Shown piece after piece: positions 44,739 through 54,301 of a stretch of DNA of 64,000 nt. How positions within the stretch are numbered: position 1 is the first letter of the stretch; the number at the start of each line of letters is the position of its first letter. The DNA is from JBBDNV01 sp040877415 (GTDB taxonomy: Bacteria; Planctomycetota; Planctomycetia; Pirellulales; PALSA-1355), in NCBI GenBank assembly GCA_040877415.1, contig JBBDNV010000102.1, positions 1 to 64,000 of the forward strand, written 5' to 3'. Below the pieces are notes generated by a model. The model did not search any database, had not been told where the DNA came from, and saw only the letters and a list, made by a program, of their open reading frames with translations. The position numbers were made by a program, and so were the translations under genes.

Positions 44739-44793
44739 CGGAGGGCATGGGATTCGAACCCACAACCCCTTGCGGGGCACCTGATTTCGAGTC
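44739..44793 (-). other. 3' fragment of tRNA-Ser(CGA), probable attachment-site scar
   Basis: Read on the minus strand, this gives the anticodon loop and 3' stem (CTCGAAATCAGG), the long class II variable arm (CCCC-GCAA-GGGG), a T arm GTGGG-TTCGAAT-CCCAT, and the acceptor 3' strand GCCCTCC. No matching 5' acceptor strand or D arm lies upstream, so it is not a working tRNA. Homology begins at the anticodon loop, a typical crossover site for tyrosine recombinases. Confidence 0.7.
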
Positions 44794-44796
44794 CTA

Positions 44797-44823
44797 CCTG
44801 GACATGTGTCCATTACGTCCAGG
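44797..44823. repeat. Inverted repeat next to the tRNA fragment
   Basis: CCTGGAC and GTCCAGG form perfect 7-bp arms around 13 bp. Inside lies a second short symmetry, GGACA-TG-TGTCC. Placed 3 bp from the tRNA fragment, it may be a recombinase binding site. Confidence 0.4.
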
Positions 44824-45080
44824 ATCGCCCAAGGTGCGCACGTGTTTCACGTTAGGGCGAGCGCGATTTTCCACGACTGTCCGCCGAGTGCGCCAATGTC
44901 CGGCGTATTGGCTACAGTTTGGCTACATCGGGCGAAGCGGCACGTCGACCACGGTGCGATCGAGACCGTTAGAATGTGGCCTGCTGTTGTCATGCGCTTC
45001 GACCCTCGCGCCACGAGAACACCGGGATGTCCACGCGATCGCGCCGTTTGAGTCCGCCGTTGCCCGCCGGCTTGCGAGGT

Positions 45081-46353
45081 TTTGTCAAGTCGGCCGTGTT
45101 GACGATTTCATTGGCCCACTATACAACCGTCGCGGCCCGCGGCCAGGCAGCCGATCTTTGCGATGCGCGCCGCCGATGCACACGGACAGGCGAACGGCGC
45201 GACCAGGAACTTCCTTTGTTGCGAGAGGAGATACGCATCAAGGACGCCCGGATGCCGCAGATTCCCGCGCTCCGCCGACCGCGCTACCGGCCCACCGAGC
45301 GGCTGGCGATTCTCGAGCTGAAGGCCACCCACGGCTGGTCGCTGATGCAGACGGCCAGCCGGTTCCTCGTCACCCCGGCGACGATCTCGGCCTGGCAGCG
45401 CCGCATCGACAAGGACGGGCCCGACGCGTTGCTGGCACTCCCGCGGCCCGTCAACAAGTTTCCGCAGTTCGTGGGCTAACTCACGCGGCGATTGAAAGTC
45501 CTGTGCCCCGCGCTGGGCAAGCGAAAGATGGCCGGCATGCTGGCCCGCGCCGGACTGCACCTGAGCGCGACGACCGTTTCGCGGATGCTGTGCGATGATC
45601 GGCGTCCTGCGCTGACGGCGCTCCGTGATGAGCCGCTAACCGCAACCCGTGCGGTCACGGCCCGGCGGCCCAATCACGTCTGGCACGTGGACCTCACGAC
45701 GGTGCCGATCGGTGGCGGATTTCGGTGCGCGTGGTCGCCGCTGGCGCTGCCGCAGTGTTGGCCGTTTTGCTGGTGGGTGGTGGTCATCGTCGATCATTTC
45801 TCGCGACGCGTGATGGGCGTAGCCACGTTTGCCCGGCAGCCGACGTCCGCACAGGTGCGCGCGTTCTTGGGACGTACGATCGAACAGGCCAAGACCGTGC
45901 CCGAACATATTGTTTGCGACCGGGGCTGCCAGTTCGACTGCAATGGGTATCGTCGCTGGTGCCGCCGCCGCGGCATCCGGCCGCGCTACGGCGCGATCGG
46001 CCGGCACGGCAGCATCGCCGTCGTCGAGCGCTGCATCCGCACGCTGAAGGAAAGCCTGCGCCAATTGGCGAACGGCTTTTCGGCAAGAGCTTTCGCTCAT
46101 CGCCGACTGCTATAACGAACACCGACCGCATGAAACGCTGAGCGGTCGCACGCCCAACGAAGTGTATCATCGCCGCTTCCCCGCCAACCGCCGCCCGCGG
46201 CACGAGCCGCGCCAGCGTTGGCCGCGCGGCTCGGCGTGTGCCAAGCCCTGGGCGCTGACCCGCGGCCGTCCCGGCGCGCGCCTGCGCCTTGAAGTTCTCT
46301 TTCACGCGGGTCGACGGCACTTGCCGATCGTCACGCTGAAGCGCGTGGCGTAG
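45081..46353 (+). pseudogene. Broken DDE transposase (integrase-core family)
   Basis: Starting near FVKSAVLTISLAHY, the frame gives LLREEIRIKDARM, a helix-turn-helix (GWSLMQTASRFLVTPATISAW), and an rve-type catalytic core. The core has HVWHVDLTTVP (first Asp), HIVCDRGCQF (second Asp) and VVERCIRTLKE (Glu region). A TAA at 45477-45479 interrupts the frame where relatives have Tyr. A +1 shift between about 46070 and 46090 separates the core from the tail YNEHRPHETLSGRTPNEVY, which then runs to the stop at 46353. Two lesions make it inactive. I could not identify flanking terminal repeats. Confidence 0.75.
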
Positions 46354-46621
46354 CCGCCGCTTCGAACCGCTCTGCGCTGGCGCTGCGCGCCGAGGGTCCG
46401 CTTCGCCGCGCAGGTCATTGACTTGCCACAGAAGCTTCCCGCGTCGACGTTCGCGGCGCGCTCCCCCGTTTTTCGAAATCGACCCACCTTGCCAGCCGTT
46501 TCGTCGAACACCAGTTAACATCTGCCCACCATCAAGATCGCTGGACCGCTACACTGGCGTCGTTTCGCTGCTTGTCAAGATGAAGCTCCTGCTTGGCTCA
46601 CCTGTCATTGTTCGGCGCTCG

Positions 46622-47314
46622 TTAGTGCACAAGCCACACGCCGGGGTGCTTTTCGGTGGGATCGGGCAATTCCTCCCAGAGTTTGCGGCCGCCTTCGACG
46701 ACCGTGCGGTTGTGGCCGCGTCGCGCGCCTTCGGGAAGCTCTTCCAACCGCTTGATGCTGCCACCGCCCAGGACGACGTAGTCGGCCATCATGGCGTTCT
46801 TGATGGCTGGCACGACATCATGCACGATGGCCTGCCATTTCTTCGAGCCCAACTCCTCGAAACCGCTGTCGCCCAAGAGATGCGAGAGGTGCTCTTTACC
46901 ATAGAGCATGCGGCCAAGGTCGAGGGCCAACACGACATCGTCTGCGATGTACGCGGAGCCGACCGCAGTGCCCAAGCATAGGAACAGCATGCGTCCGCCG
47001 TCGTAACTGCCCAACGCCTGCAGCGAAGCGTCGTTCATGATCCGTACTGAACTGCCGAAAGCAGAGGCGAAATTGAAGGCCACCCAGCCCGGACCGAGGT
47101 TTTGCGGGTCTTCGACCGGGCGCCCCTTGCTGACGCGACAGGGAAGGCCCAGGGCGATGGCTTCCCACTGCCAATCGTCTATCAAGTCCTTGGCTTCCTC
47201 GATCATTTTTTCGGGCGTCATGTCCTTGCCGGAGGCGCATTTTCGATGTTCCTCGTGGCTGGTGTGCCAGAACTTGACGCTTGTTCCTCCGACATCGATG
47301 ACCAGGACGTCCAT
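46622..47314 (-). CDS. ROK-family sugar kinase (polyphosphate-glucokinase-like)
   Basis: 230 residues. The N-terminal phosphate loop is VLVIDVGGTSVKFW. NDASLQALGSYDGGRMLFLCLGTAVGS holds the second phosphate motif. A conserved GLP segment follows the first. Length and the compact form match the polyphosphate/ATP glucokinase branch of the ROK family, but the usual ROK zinc motif is not evident. It starts 7 nt after the HAD phosphatase gene, so the two are co-transcribed. A kinase and phosphatase pair acting on one sugar phosphate is plausible. Confidence 0.8.
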   Translation of the reverse strand: MDVLVIDVGGTSVKFWHTSHEEHRKCASGKDMTPEKMIEEAKDLIDDWQWEAIALGLPCRVSKGRPVEDPQNLGPGWVAFNFASAFGSSVRIMNDASLQALGSYDGGRMLFLCLGTAVGSAYIADDVVLALDLGRMLYGKEHLSHLLGDSGFEELGSKKWQAIVHDVVPAIKNAMMADYVVLGGGSIKRLEELPEGARRGHNRTVVEGGRKLWEELPDPTEKHPGVWLVH

Positions 47315-47321
47315 CGTGACC

Positions 47322-48047
47322 TCAATTCAATGGTCGAGTTTGAGTGCGGAAGGGAATGGCAGAGCGAGGCGGAAAGTCGTCGAGTGAGCCCCCCAGCAGG
47401 GCTTCGATCAATTCCAAAACGCCCTCACCGTGGTCGCGCGCCGCGACGAACTGACATTGGGCCTTGACGGTTGGCAGCGCGTTGTCGACCGCGGCGGCCA
47501 ATCCGCAGATCCTCAAAAACGGCAGGTCGTTTTCCGCGTCGCCGATGCCGACCACGTCCCCGGGCGCGATGCACAATCGCTTCAGCGCCGCGGTCAGGCC
47601 GGAGGCCTTGTTGATCGCTTTGGGAAGCACCATCACGGCGCGTTTGTTAAAGGCAATCTGATAGTCGACGCCCAGCCGCAGGATGGCATCGGCAATAGCC
47701 ACTTCGTGCTGCCGCCAGGTGGCGAAAATTACCTTGCCGACGGCAAATGGCGTGACGTCGAGCCGCTTCATCTCTGCCAAAAACTCAACGGACGAGGGTT
47801 CGCCCAAGACTTCCTCACGCTCCGCGGCCGGCCAAAACAGTTCGGCCCCGTTTTCCGCCACGATCGCATCGAACAGCTCAACGTGGGGAAACACGGTGTC
47901 TAGCTCAGGCAACTGACGGCCCGTCACCAGCAGGGTCTTGAGGCCGGCGGCGCGGACTCGCTCTACGGCGTGCAGGATGGGCGCGGCAACATGGCCATCC
48001 TTAGCCAAAGTGCCGTCGTAATCAGTCGCCAACGCCAGATATCGCAT
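47322..48047 (-). CDS. HAD-superfamily phosphatase (Cof/IIB type)
   Basis: Haloacid dehalogenase fold hydrolase. Motif I is ATDYDGTLA with the nucleophile Asp, motif II LLVTGRQ, motif III the Lys near KAINKASGL, and motif IV VGIGDAENDLPFL. The cap between motifs is of the IIB kind. The frame opens at 48104, but the family start MRYLALATDYDG is at 48047. Likely dephosphorylates a sugar phosphate (trehalose-6-phosphate or sucrose-6-phosphate phosphatases are relatives). Operon with the ROK kinase. Confidence 0.85.
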   Translation of the reverse strand: MRYLALATDYDGTLAKDGHVAAPILHAVERVRAAGLKTLLVTGRQLPELDTVFPHVELFDAIVAENGAELFWPAAEREEVLGEPSSVEFLAEMKRLDVTPFAVGKVIFATWRQHEVAIADAILRLGVDYQIAFNKRAVMVLPKAINKASGLTAALKRLCIAPGDVVGIGDAENDLPFLRICGLAAAVDNALPTVKAQCQFVAARDHGEGVLELIEALLGGSLDDFPPRSAIPFRTQTRPLN

Positions 48048-48502
48048 AAAGTGGGTCGTCGAACATCGTCTGCTTGAAACGCCAGCTCGATGGACGATTC
48101 GCAAACCATGTGCCGTCTATTCGTGGGTAGTGACAACGGCCGCGGCATGGCGACGACTCGCTTCAGCACAAAGGCCAGGTGCAAGCGGCACGGCATCGAT
48201 CTCAATGCAGGCGCTTGACCCGGCGCCAACTGTCGATCCGAATGCGACCACCCTGGTCGTCGGTCGACCACACGCGTCGGACCTCGGTAGGCGCCCAACG
48301 GCAGCTAGCGGGAGCCAGCGCTCAATGACGGCCCGTCCGTCGTCGCAGGTCGCCCATTTCGGGCTAACCATGAAAATTGGATCGATTTTGAAATTGCTGT
48401 ATATAATCGGTGCTGATTGAAATTGGCGTGGTGCGGCGGACCAACATTTTTTACGTCTCCAAGACGCAAAACCTCCAAACTCCCGCGCCAGTCGAGGTAT
48501 TT
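48048..48502. other. Divergent intergenic region
   Basis: Between the minus-strand HAD gene and the plus-strand histidine kinase. Apart from the promoter-like box at 48377-48407 I see no conserved element. Confidence 0.4.
48377..48407 (+). promoter_or_regulatory. Promoter of the hybrid histidine kinase
   Basis: A perfect TATAAT at 48402-48407 in an AT-rich stretch. The best -35, TTGGAT at 48377-48382, is weak and spaced by 19 bp. The start codon lies about 95 bp further on. Confidence 0.4.
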
Positions 48503-50821
48503 ATGATTGAAAACTCGGGTTGGAAGCGAACGGACGGCATCCCTTCGGTGAGTGCCAGCGAGTCGCAGTTTCGCCAGTTGTTGGAAATGCTTCCGGTCGG
48601 AGCGTACACGTGTGATCGCGATGGACTGATCACCTTTTATAACGAGCAGGCCGTCAAGCTGTGGGGCCGAGCGCCCCGCTTGAACGATCCGGTCGATCGC
48701 TTCTGCGGATCGCACAAGCTGTTCGACGCGGAACAGTTGCCGATCAGGCACGATGATTGCTGGATGGCACTGGCGCTAAGGGACGAACAGGAATACAACG
48801 GCTGCGAGATCGTCATCGAGCGCCCCGATGGCAGCCGCGTCACGAGCTTGGCGCATGCCAGTCCGATACGCGACGAGTCCGACAAAATTGTTGGCGCGGT
48901 GAACTTGCTGGTCGATATCACGGACCGCAATCGCGCCGACGACGCACGGGCATTTCTGGCCGCCATCGTCAAGTCGTCGGACGACGCGATCATCAGCAAG
49001 ACACTCGATGGCACGATTACATCGTGGAACGCCAGCGCCGAGCGGCTCTTTGGCTACTCGACGGCCGAGGCGGTGGGACGATCGATCATGCTGGTCACTC
49101 CGCCTGAGCGGTACGACGAAGAGCGAATGATTCTCGCGCGGCTTCGACGCGGCGAGCGCATCGAGCACTATGAAACCGTGCGGCTCACTAAAGACGGACG
49201 CCGCCTTGACGTGTCTCTGACCGCTTCGCCGATTCATGGCAGCGGGGGGCAAGTCTCTTCCGTCATTCGAGATATTACCGACCGAAACCGGGCCGTCGAG
49301 GCGTTGCGGGACAGCGAAGAGCGGTTCCACACCTTGGCGGACAACATCGCGCAGTTCGCCTGGATGGCCGACGATACCGGCTCGATCGTCTGGTACAACA
49401 AGCGTTGGTTCGACTATACGGGCACGACGTTCGAGGAAATGCGCGGCTGGGGTTGGCAGCAAGTCCATCACCCCGACCACGTCGTTCGCGTGGTCGAAAA
49501 GATCCGCGGCTGCTTTTCGACCGGCGAAGTCTGGGAAGACACCTTCCCACTGCGCGGCAAGGATGGACAGTACCGCTGGTTTCTATCGCGCGCGATCCCC
49601 ATCCGCGATGCCTCCGGAAAAGTCGTCCGCTGGTTCGGCACCAACACCGATGTGACGGTGGAGCGCGATACCGAAGAGGCGCTTCGCCAGGCCGACCGCC
49701 GCAAGGACGAGTTCCTGGCCGTCTTGGCCCACGAGCTGCGCAATCCCTTGGCCCCCATTAGCAACTCGCTGCACATCTTGCGGCTGGCGGAGGACTTGGA
49801 CCCGGGAATCGACAAAGTTCGCGAGATCATGGAGCGGCAGACCAATCTTTTGCTCCGGCTGGTCGACGACCTCCTGGAAGTCTCGCGCATCACTCAAGGC
49901 AAGATCGACCTGCGGAGCGAGAGGATCGACCTGGCGGCCGTGATTCGCAGCGCCGTCGAGACCAGCCGCCCGCAGATCGACGCCCGACGGCATCAATTGG
50001 CCATCACCGTTTCGCCCGGACCCATCACGGTCGAGGCCGATCCGATTCGCCTGGCGCAGGTTATCTGCAATTTGCTGAACAACGCGGCTAAGTTCACGCC
50101 CGAGGGTGGACAAATCTGGTTGTCGGCGCGGGCTACAGGCGGCCAGGCGGTGATCTCGGTGCGCGACAACGGAGTGGGAATTCCCCTGGAGGTGTTGCCA
50201 CTCGTGTTCGAGATGTTCACGCAAGTCGCGGCGCCGGAAGCGCGCCCGCTGGGCGGTCTGGGCATCGGTCTGACTTTGGCCAAGACCCTCGTTCAACTGC
50301 ACGGCGGCCAGATCGAAGCGCGCAGTGACGGGCCGGGCAAGGGCAGTCAATTCACGGTTCGCCTGCCGCTGGCGGCCAGTGCTGCGGCGGAGGTGGCGCG
50401 ATCGGTCCCTCCAAAGGCTATCGAGACGTCGCCCGCCCCGCGGCGAATTCTAGTAGTCGACGACACGCGCGACAGCGCCTTGATTCTCGGCAAACTGCTC
50501 GAGGCCCTGGGCCACCACGTGGTCGTTGCGGGTTGCGGGTCCGTGGCGCTGGAACTGGCGCGCACGCATCGGCCCGACGTCGTGATTTCCGATATCGCGA
50601 TGGCCGATATGGATGGCTGCGAACTGGCCCGCCGTTTGCGCTACGAGCCGGGGCTGGAAGGTATGATGTTGGTCGCGCTGACCGGATACGGACAAGAACG
50701 CGATCGGCGGCGCACGGAAGAGGCCGGTTTCGATCACCATCTCGTCAAGCCCGTCAGCCTGGAAGTGCTCGAACGGATGTTCACACGAGTGCCCAAGGCG
50801 AATAGACCTTTGGCAGTTTAA
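48503..50821 (+). CDS. Soluble hybrid sensor histidine kinase with three PAS domains and receiver
   Basis: 772 residues, no membrane segment. Three PAS domains follow one another (FRQLLEMLPVGAYTCDRDG; IVKSSDDAIISKTLDGTI; RFHTLADNIAQFAWMADD). Then come the dimerisation domain with the H-box LAHELRNPLAPI, the ATPase domain (N box NLLNNAAKFTPEG, G boxes DNGVGIPLE and GGLGIGLTLAK) and a C-terminal receiver with the phospho-acceptor Asp in VISDIAMADMDG. A GAGG box 6 nt before the ATG at 48503 decides the start. The signal is unknown. An HPt protein and two response regulators are encoded within 8 kb and could complete a relay. Confidence 0.92.
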   Translation: MIENSGWKRTDGIPSVSASESQFRQLLEMLPVGAYTCDRDGLITFYNEQAVKLWGRAPRLNDPVDRFCGSHKLFDAEQLPIRHDDCWMALALRDEQEYNGCEIVIERPDGSRVTSLAHASPIRDESDKIVGAVNLLVDITDRNRADDARAFLAAIVKSSDDAIISKTLDGTITSWNASAERLFGYSTAEAVGRSIMLVTPPERYDEERMILARLRRGERIEHYETVRLTKDGRRLDVSLTASPIHGSGGQVSSVIRDITDRNRAVEALRDSEERFHTLADNIAQFAWMADDTGSIVWYNKRWFDYTGTTFEEMRGWGWQQVHHPDHVVRVVEKIRGCFSTGEVWEDTFPLRGKDGQYRWFLSRAIPIRDASGKVVRWFGTNTDVTVERDTEEALRQADRRKDEFLAVLAHELRNPLAPISNSLHILRLAEDLDPGIDKVREIMERQTNLLLRLVDDLLEVSRITQGKIDLRSERIDLAAVIRSAVETSRPQIDARRHQLAITVSPGPITVEADPIRLAQVICNLLNNAAKFTPEGGQIWLSARATGGQAVISVRDNGVGIPLEVLPLVFEMFTQVAAPEARPLGGLGIGLTLAKTLVQLHGGQIEARSDGPGKGSQFTVRLPLAASAAAEVARSVPPKAIETSPAPRRILVVDDTRDSALILGKLLEALGHHVVVAGCGSVALELARTHRPDVVISDIAMADMDGCELARRLRYEPGLEGMMLVALTGYGQERDRRRTEEAGFDHHLVKPVSLEVLERMFTRVPKANRPLAV

Positions 50822-50845
50822 GGCAGGCGCGGCACGCGCAAATAC

Positions 50846-51628
50846 TTACTCGGTCGCGGTCACAACTCTGCCGGTCGTCGACGCGCGATCGACGAGCGAG
50901 TCAAGCTGCTGGACCAACTGCCTGCTTTCGTTCAAATGACCTTCGGCCGCGGCCCGCGCCACGCGGATGATTTTCGCAAAATCCTCCGACGCTTGGTGCT
51001 CAAAGACTCGCAGAATGGCCACGGCTTGCATCTGGTTGACGAGGTCAGCGGCCATGAAATTGCAGTCAAAGTCCGCCGGCGGGCAAGCTTGGAGTTGGGT
51101 TCGCAGGATGTCCGTGTACTGCCTGGCAATCTCCAGACGGACCCGAAGAATGGCGGAGTCTGTAGCGTTTTGGAGGGCCGCTCGCACGCCGCCCTTGCCC
51201 CAGTGTGAGACCTTTGCTGAATCCGTCGCGGATTCCGGCTGCGGTTTTTTGCCATTTGCGGCGTCCAGCATCGTCGCCGCACGGCCACCGGTCAAATCGT
51301 TGAGCGTGTTGAGCAGCGAACAGTAGAGTTGCCGTTTGGATTCCAAGAGCCGCTTCAGCGCGGCGTCGTGGACTTCGCCAAGCGAATACTCGAGTAGTTC
51401 GATTTGCACGTGAATTTCGACCGTTAGGCTCAGCGCGAGCTTCCTATCGATCATTGACAGGTTGATGGCATCCAGTTCGGCGGAACCGGCCAGCCGTTCC
51501 TCGACATGGGCCGCCGTGGACACCATCGGCGCGGTGGACACCGGTTCGCCGGCATTGCTGCGCGGCTGAACGGAGCTTAGGGTCATCAGAGTGCCGAACG
51601 CCACCATGGAATAGCATGCCATTCTCAT
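50846..51628 (-). CDS. Secreted protein of unknown function (DUF4142-like helical)
   Basis: 260 residues with a signal peptide (MRMACYSMVAFGTLMTL). GGAAGG lies 6 nt before the ATG at 51628, so the longer frame to 51808 is rejected. The mature part is all-helical. The C-terminal AILRVFEHQASEDFAKIIRVA resembles the DUF4142/ferritin-like secreted helical proteins, but I am unsure of the family. Two cysteines (QACPPADFDC) are close together. Convergent with the histidine kinase. Confidence 0.6.
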   Translation of the reverse strand: MRMACYSMVAFGTLMTLSSVQPRSNAGEPVSTAPMVSTAAHVEERLAGSAELDAINLSMIDRKLALSLTVEIHVQIELLEYSLGEVHDAALKRLLESKRQLYCSLLNTLNDLTGGRAATMLDAANGKKPQPESATDSAKVSHWGKGGVRAALQNATDSAILRVRLEIARQYTDILRTQLQACPPADFDCNFMAADLVNQMQAVAILRVFEHQASEDFAKIIRVARAAAEGHLNESRQLVQQLDSLVDRASTTGRVVTATE

Positions 51629-52014
51629 TTCAGCCTTCCCGTCAAAGAGTGTTCCGCCTGGCCGTCTCCCGCAAGAGTAGTAGAACGTATTTTGGATGCC
51701 AAAGTGAATTTGTTTTGTGTTCTTCCTGAACCTCGCGAGACGTCGCTGGCCAATGCGCGCGGCATAAGTGCCCGTGGACGTTTGTCGTTCAGAAATGTCG
51801 CGCATCAACCACTCATTCCAAATCGCTGTTGATACAACTGATTTGAAATCGCGCAGCCTGATCGGTCAGTTGCCGGCGAATGCTCGTGGCGTCTATTGGC
51901 GACTTAATCAGGAATCGCCAGTGGGGAAATCACGATGATTGGCATTAATTGTGCAGCTCCGTTGGTCGCACACGTGAGGGGCATAGGCGTTTTCATCGCA
52001 AAGGAGCAATTCTC
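51629..52014. other. Divergent intergenic region
   Basis: No coding signal that I trust. It holds the start regions of the DUF4142-like gene (minus) and the PRC-barrel gene (plus), and I found no clear promoter pair. Confidence 0.35.
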
Positions 52015-52515
52015 ATGAAACGATTGCTGGCAAGTTTTCTGATGAGCTCGTTGGCGGCCGGTTGGGCGACTACGGCCTGGAGTGCCGACAATGCCACGAC
52101 AAACGATGCACAGAAGAGCAAAGTCTTGGTAGCCACCGCGTTTCGCGCGAGCGCATTGACGCGCCTCAACGTCCGCAACATGCAGGGCGAAAAACTGGGG
52201 ACCGTCAACGACTTGGTTGTTGACGTCCGCACAGGCAAGGTCGCGTATGCGGCGCTGTCGGTGGGTGGGTTGCTGAGCGTAGGCAACAAGATGTTTGCCG
52301 TGCCGTTCGGCGAATTGAAGTTTGATCACGGCATGGACGAGATGTTCTTCGTGCTGAACTTGTCAAAGGAGAAGCTCGAGGCGGCGCCCGGTTTCGACCA
52401 GTCTGACTGGCCGAATTTTGCCGATCCGCACTGGTCAGAGCGGATCGACAAGTATTATCGCGAAGCCCGGGCCAAGGCGGAGGCTCGCACGTCAACGACG
52501 CGCAGCGTCGAGTGA
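52015..52515 (+). CDS. Secreted PRC-barrel domain protein
   Basis: 166 residues with a signal peptide (LLASFLMSSLAAGWATTAWSA). The PRC-barrel follows: LNVRNMQGEKLGTVNDLVVD and VAYAALSVGGLLSVGNKMFA, then VPFGELKFDH. Such proteins in stress clusters bind small ligands or other proteins; the function is not known. AAAGGAG sits 9 nt before the ATG at 52015. First of a plus-strand run of envelope/stress genes. Confidence 0.85.
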   Translation: MKRLLASFLMSSLAAGWATTAWSADNATTNDAQKSKVLVATAFRASALTRLNVRNMQGEKLGTVNDLVVDVRTGKVAYAALSVGGLLSVGNKMFAVPFGELKFDHGMDEMFFVLNLSKEKLEAAPGFDQSDWPNFADPHWSERIDKYYREARAKAEARTSTTRSVE

Positions 52516-52658
52516 CGCGCGAGCGGCAGGACGCCAAGAAGTCCCTTTCGCTCCGGCTGGAGCACGCGAAGGTTCCCCGTGGGGTCCTTTCCTCCGGCCG
52601 GAGTCTGTTTCGACACGACTTTGTTCATTGTGTTCATTGTTCTTACGAGGAGGACCGT

Positions 52659-53177
52659 ATGAGACTTTCCAGCCTTGACGATTTGTTGTTGCATGAACTG
52701 CGCGATCTTTACAGCGCTGAGAACCAGATTACCAAGGCCTTGCCAACAATGGCGAAGGCGGCCCATTCGGCGGCTTTGGGAAAGGCGTTTCAGGAACATC
52801 TGGAAGTGACCGAGCACCACGTCGAGCGATTGGAAGAGATTTTCAAAACGCTCGATGCAAGCTCACGCGGCCCCAAGTGTGCGGCCATGGAGGGACTGCT
52901 TAACGAGGGCCAGGCGTTGATGCAAGAGGACGCCGATCCGGCCGTGATGGACGCCGCGCTGATCGCGGCCGCCCAGCGTGTCGAGCACTACGAGATGGCA
53001 GGCTACGGCTGCGCGCGCACTTTTGCTCGCCAGTTGGGCCATGAAAAGATTGCCAAGATGCTGCAAGAGACGCTGGACGAGGAAGCCGAAGCCGACAAAG
53101 CCCTGACCGAGTTGGCCGAGAGCGAGATCAATGCGCAAGCGATTGGCGGGGCCGGAAACCACGGCACGAAGGGCTAG
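52659..53177 (+). CDS. DUF892 (YciE/YciF-type) ferritin-like protein
   Basis: 172 residues with the opening SSLDDLLLHELRDLYSAENQITKALP that defines the family. Glu/His iron-ligand positions recur: EVTEHHVERLEEIF, AAQRVEHYEMAGY, and TLDEEAEADKAL. A four-helix bundle of the ferritin superfamily, associated with osmotic and oxidative stress. The frame opens at 52512, but a strong GAGGAGG box precedes the ATG at 52659. Confidence 0.92.
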   Translation: MRLSSLDDLLLHELRDLYSAENQITKALPTMAKAAHSAALGKAFQEHLEVTEHHVERLEEIFKTLDASSRGPKCAAMEGLLNEGQALMQEDADPAVMDAALIAAAQRVEHYEMAGYGCARTFARQLGHEKIAKMLQETLDEEAEADKALTELAESEINAQAIGGAGNHGTKG

Positions 53178-53312
53178 CGCTGAGAAAACTTGTCACGGCT
53201 TGCATGGGGCGGCCGCATGGCCGCACCAGCCAGGCTGGCATGGCTCGTTGGGGATCCACTCACCCGGTTGCCCACGAGCCTGTTTTATTCCCACCGCCGC
53301 GCCGCTTGCGCG

Positions 53313-53828
53313 CTAGGCGCCCAGTGGGTCGCCAGGGGGCTGTCGCCGGCTCCCGTACCACTCGACGATACGAACCAACTCCGCCAAGTCAAACGGCTTG
53401 GCCAGGTAGTCGTCCATGCCGGCCGACAGGCAATTCTCGCGGTTACTCGGCCACGTGTGGGCCGTTATGGCAATGATGGGCACCGTGGCCCTTCGGGCGT
53501 TGGCATCGCGCCGGATGGCCGCGGCCGCCTCGAGTCCGTTCATCATGGGCATGTTTAGATCCATCAGCACGACGTCGAAGTCGGTCTGCTGCACGCGGTC
53601 GACGGCTTCGAATCCGTTTCCAACTATTTCGATCCGACGGCCCCGCTGCCCGAGAATCGCCAGGACCAGTTCCTGGAACGCGCGCGTGTCCTCCGCCACG
53701 AGAATCCGCAACGGCCGCTTGGTTTCCTCGAGCAAGCGCCGATCTTCCGTGACGTCGATCGTCCTCGGCGAGCTTTTCTCGCTCGGCCGACCGGCGCAGG
53801 GGCCCTGCTTGCCAATTCGCTCAGTCAT
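53313..53828 (-). CDS. Single-domain response regulator
   Basis: A receiver domain (LRILVAEDTRAFQELVLAIL) with the acceptor Asp in VVLMDLNMPMMNG, the Thr of IIAITAH and the Lys of DYLAKPF, preceded by about 40 residues without a fold I recognise. No output domain, so it passes phosphate on or acts by protein contact (CheY/Spo0F style). It is the only minus-strand gene between 51.7 and 56.2 kb and is related to the receiver of the hybrid kinase. Confidence 0.9.
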   Translation of the reverse strand: MTERIGKQGPCAGRPSEKSSPRTIDVTEDRRLLEETKRPLRILVAEDTRAFQELVLAILGQRGRRIEIVGNGFEAVDRVQQTDFDVVLMDLNMPMMNGLEAAAAIRRDANARRATVPIIAITAHTWPSNRENCLSAGMDDYLAKPFDLAELVRIVEWYGSRRQPPGDPLGA

Positions 53829-54301
53829 TTACTCGGACCGCAACTTGAAGCATTGGATCGCAGTTACTCGGCGGGTCATCGCGGCCGATTGATCTCGGGT
53901 GAGCCATCGTATGTAAGCCGTGGTTCCAAGGCCAAGCGCAGCAAGTATGGTGCCGGCCCTGCAGCGGGCGCAATCCGCCCAATTCGCGACTTTCTCGCAC
54001 TTCCGTGCCCCAGGACCGCGGGGCGATTGGTCACGAGTCGATCAGGCTGATCGGTGATCGACCAAATCAGGATCGCAGCCAAGCCTCGTCTCTAAAGGTC
54101 CGCACCACAGCGCTGCGCGGCATCGATCGATTTTTCGAGCCGAGCGCAAGTAGTATCCCGCCAGCGGACTAGGATTCTCCGGAACCGCTTGCGCACAAAA
54201 CGCTCGACAGCGAATGGCACGCAAAGTGCTTTGCGGGAGGTTGCGACGCAGGATTTGTGTTGGGAACCAACAAGTCGATTCACGTACGAGAGGAGCTTGC
54301 G
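53829..54301. other. Gene-free stretch with an inverted repeat
   Basis: No supported gene. A perfect 8-bp inverted repeat GTCGATCA / TGATCGAC with 10-bp spacer is at 54037-54062; no T tract follows. Confidence 0.4.

Noticed and set aside
44739..44830. A complete tRNA-Ser gene
   Set aside because: Only the anticodon-to-acceptor half is present; there is no GGAGGGC 5' strand and no D arm upstream on the minus strand.
44747..45598. A 283-codon plus-strand frame over the tRNA fragment and transposase start
   Set aside because: It reads through the tRNA fragment and is out of frame with the transposase.
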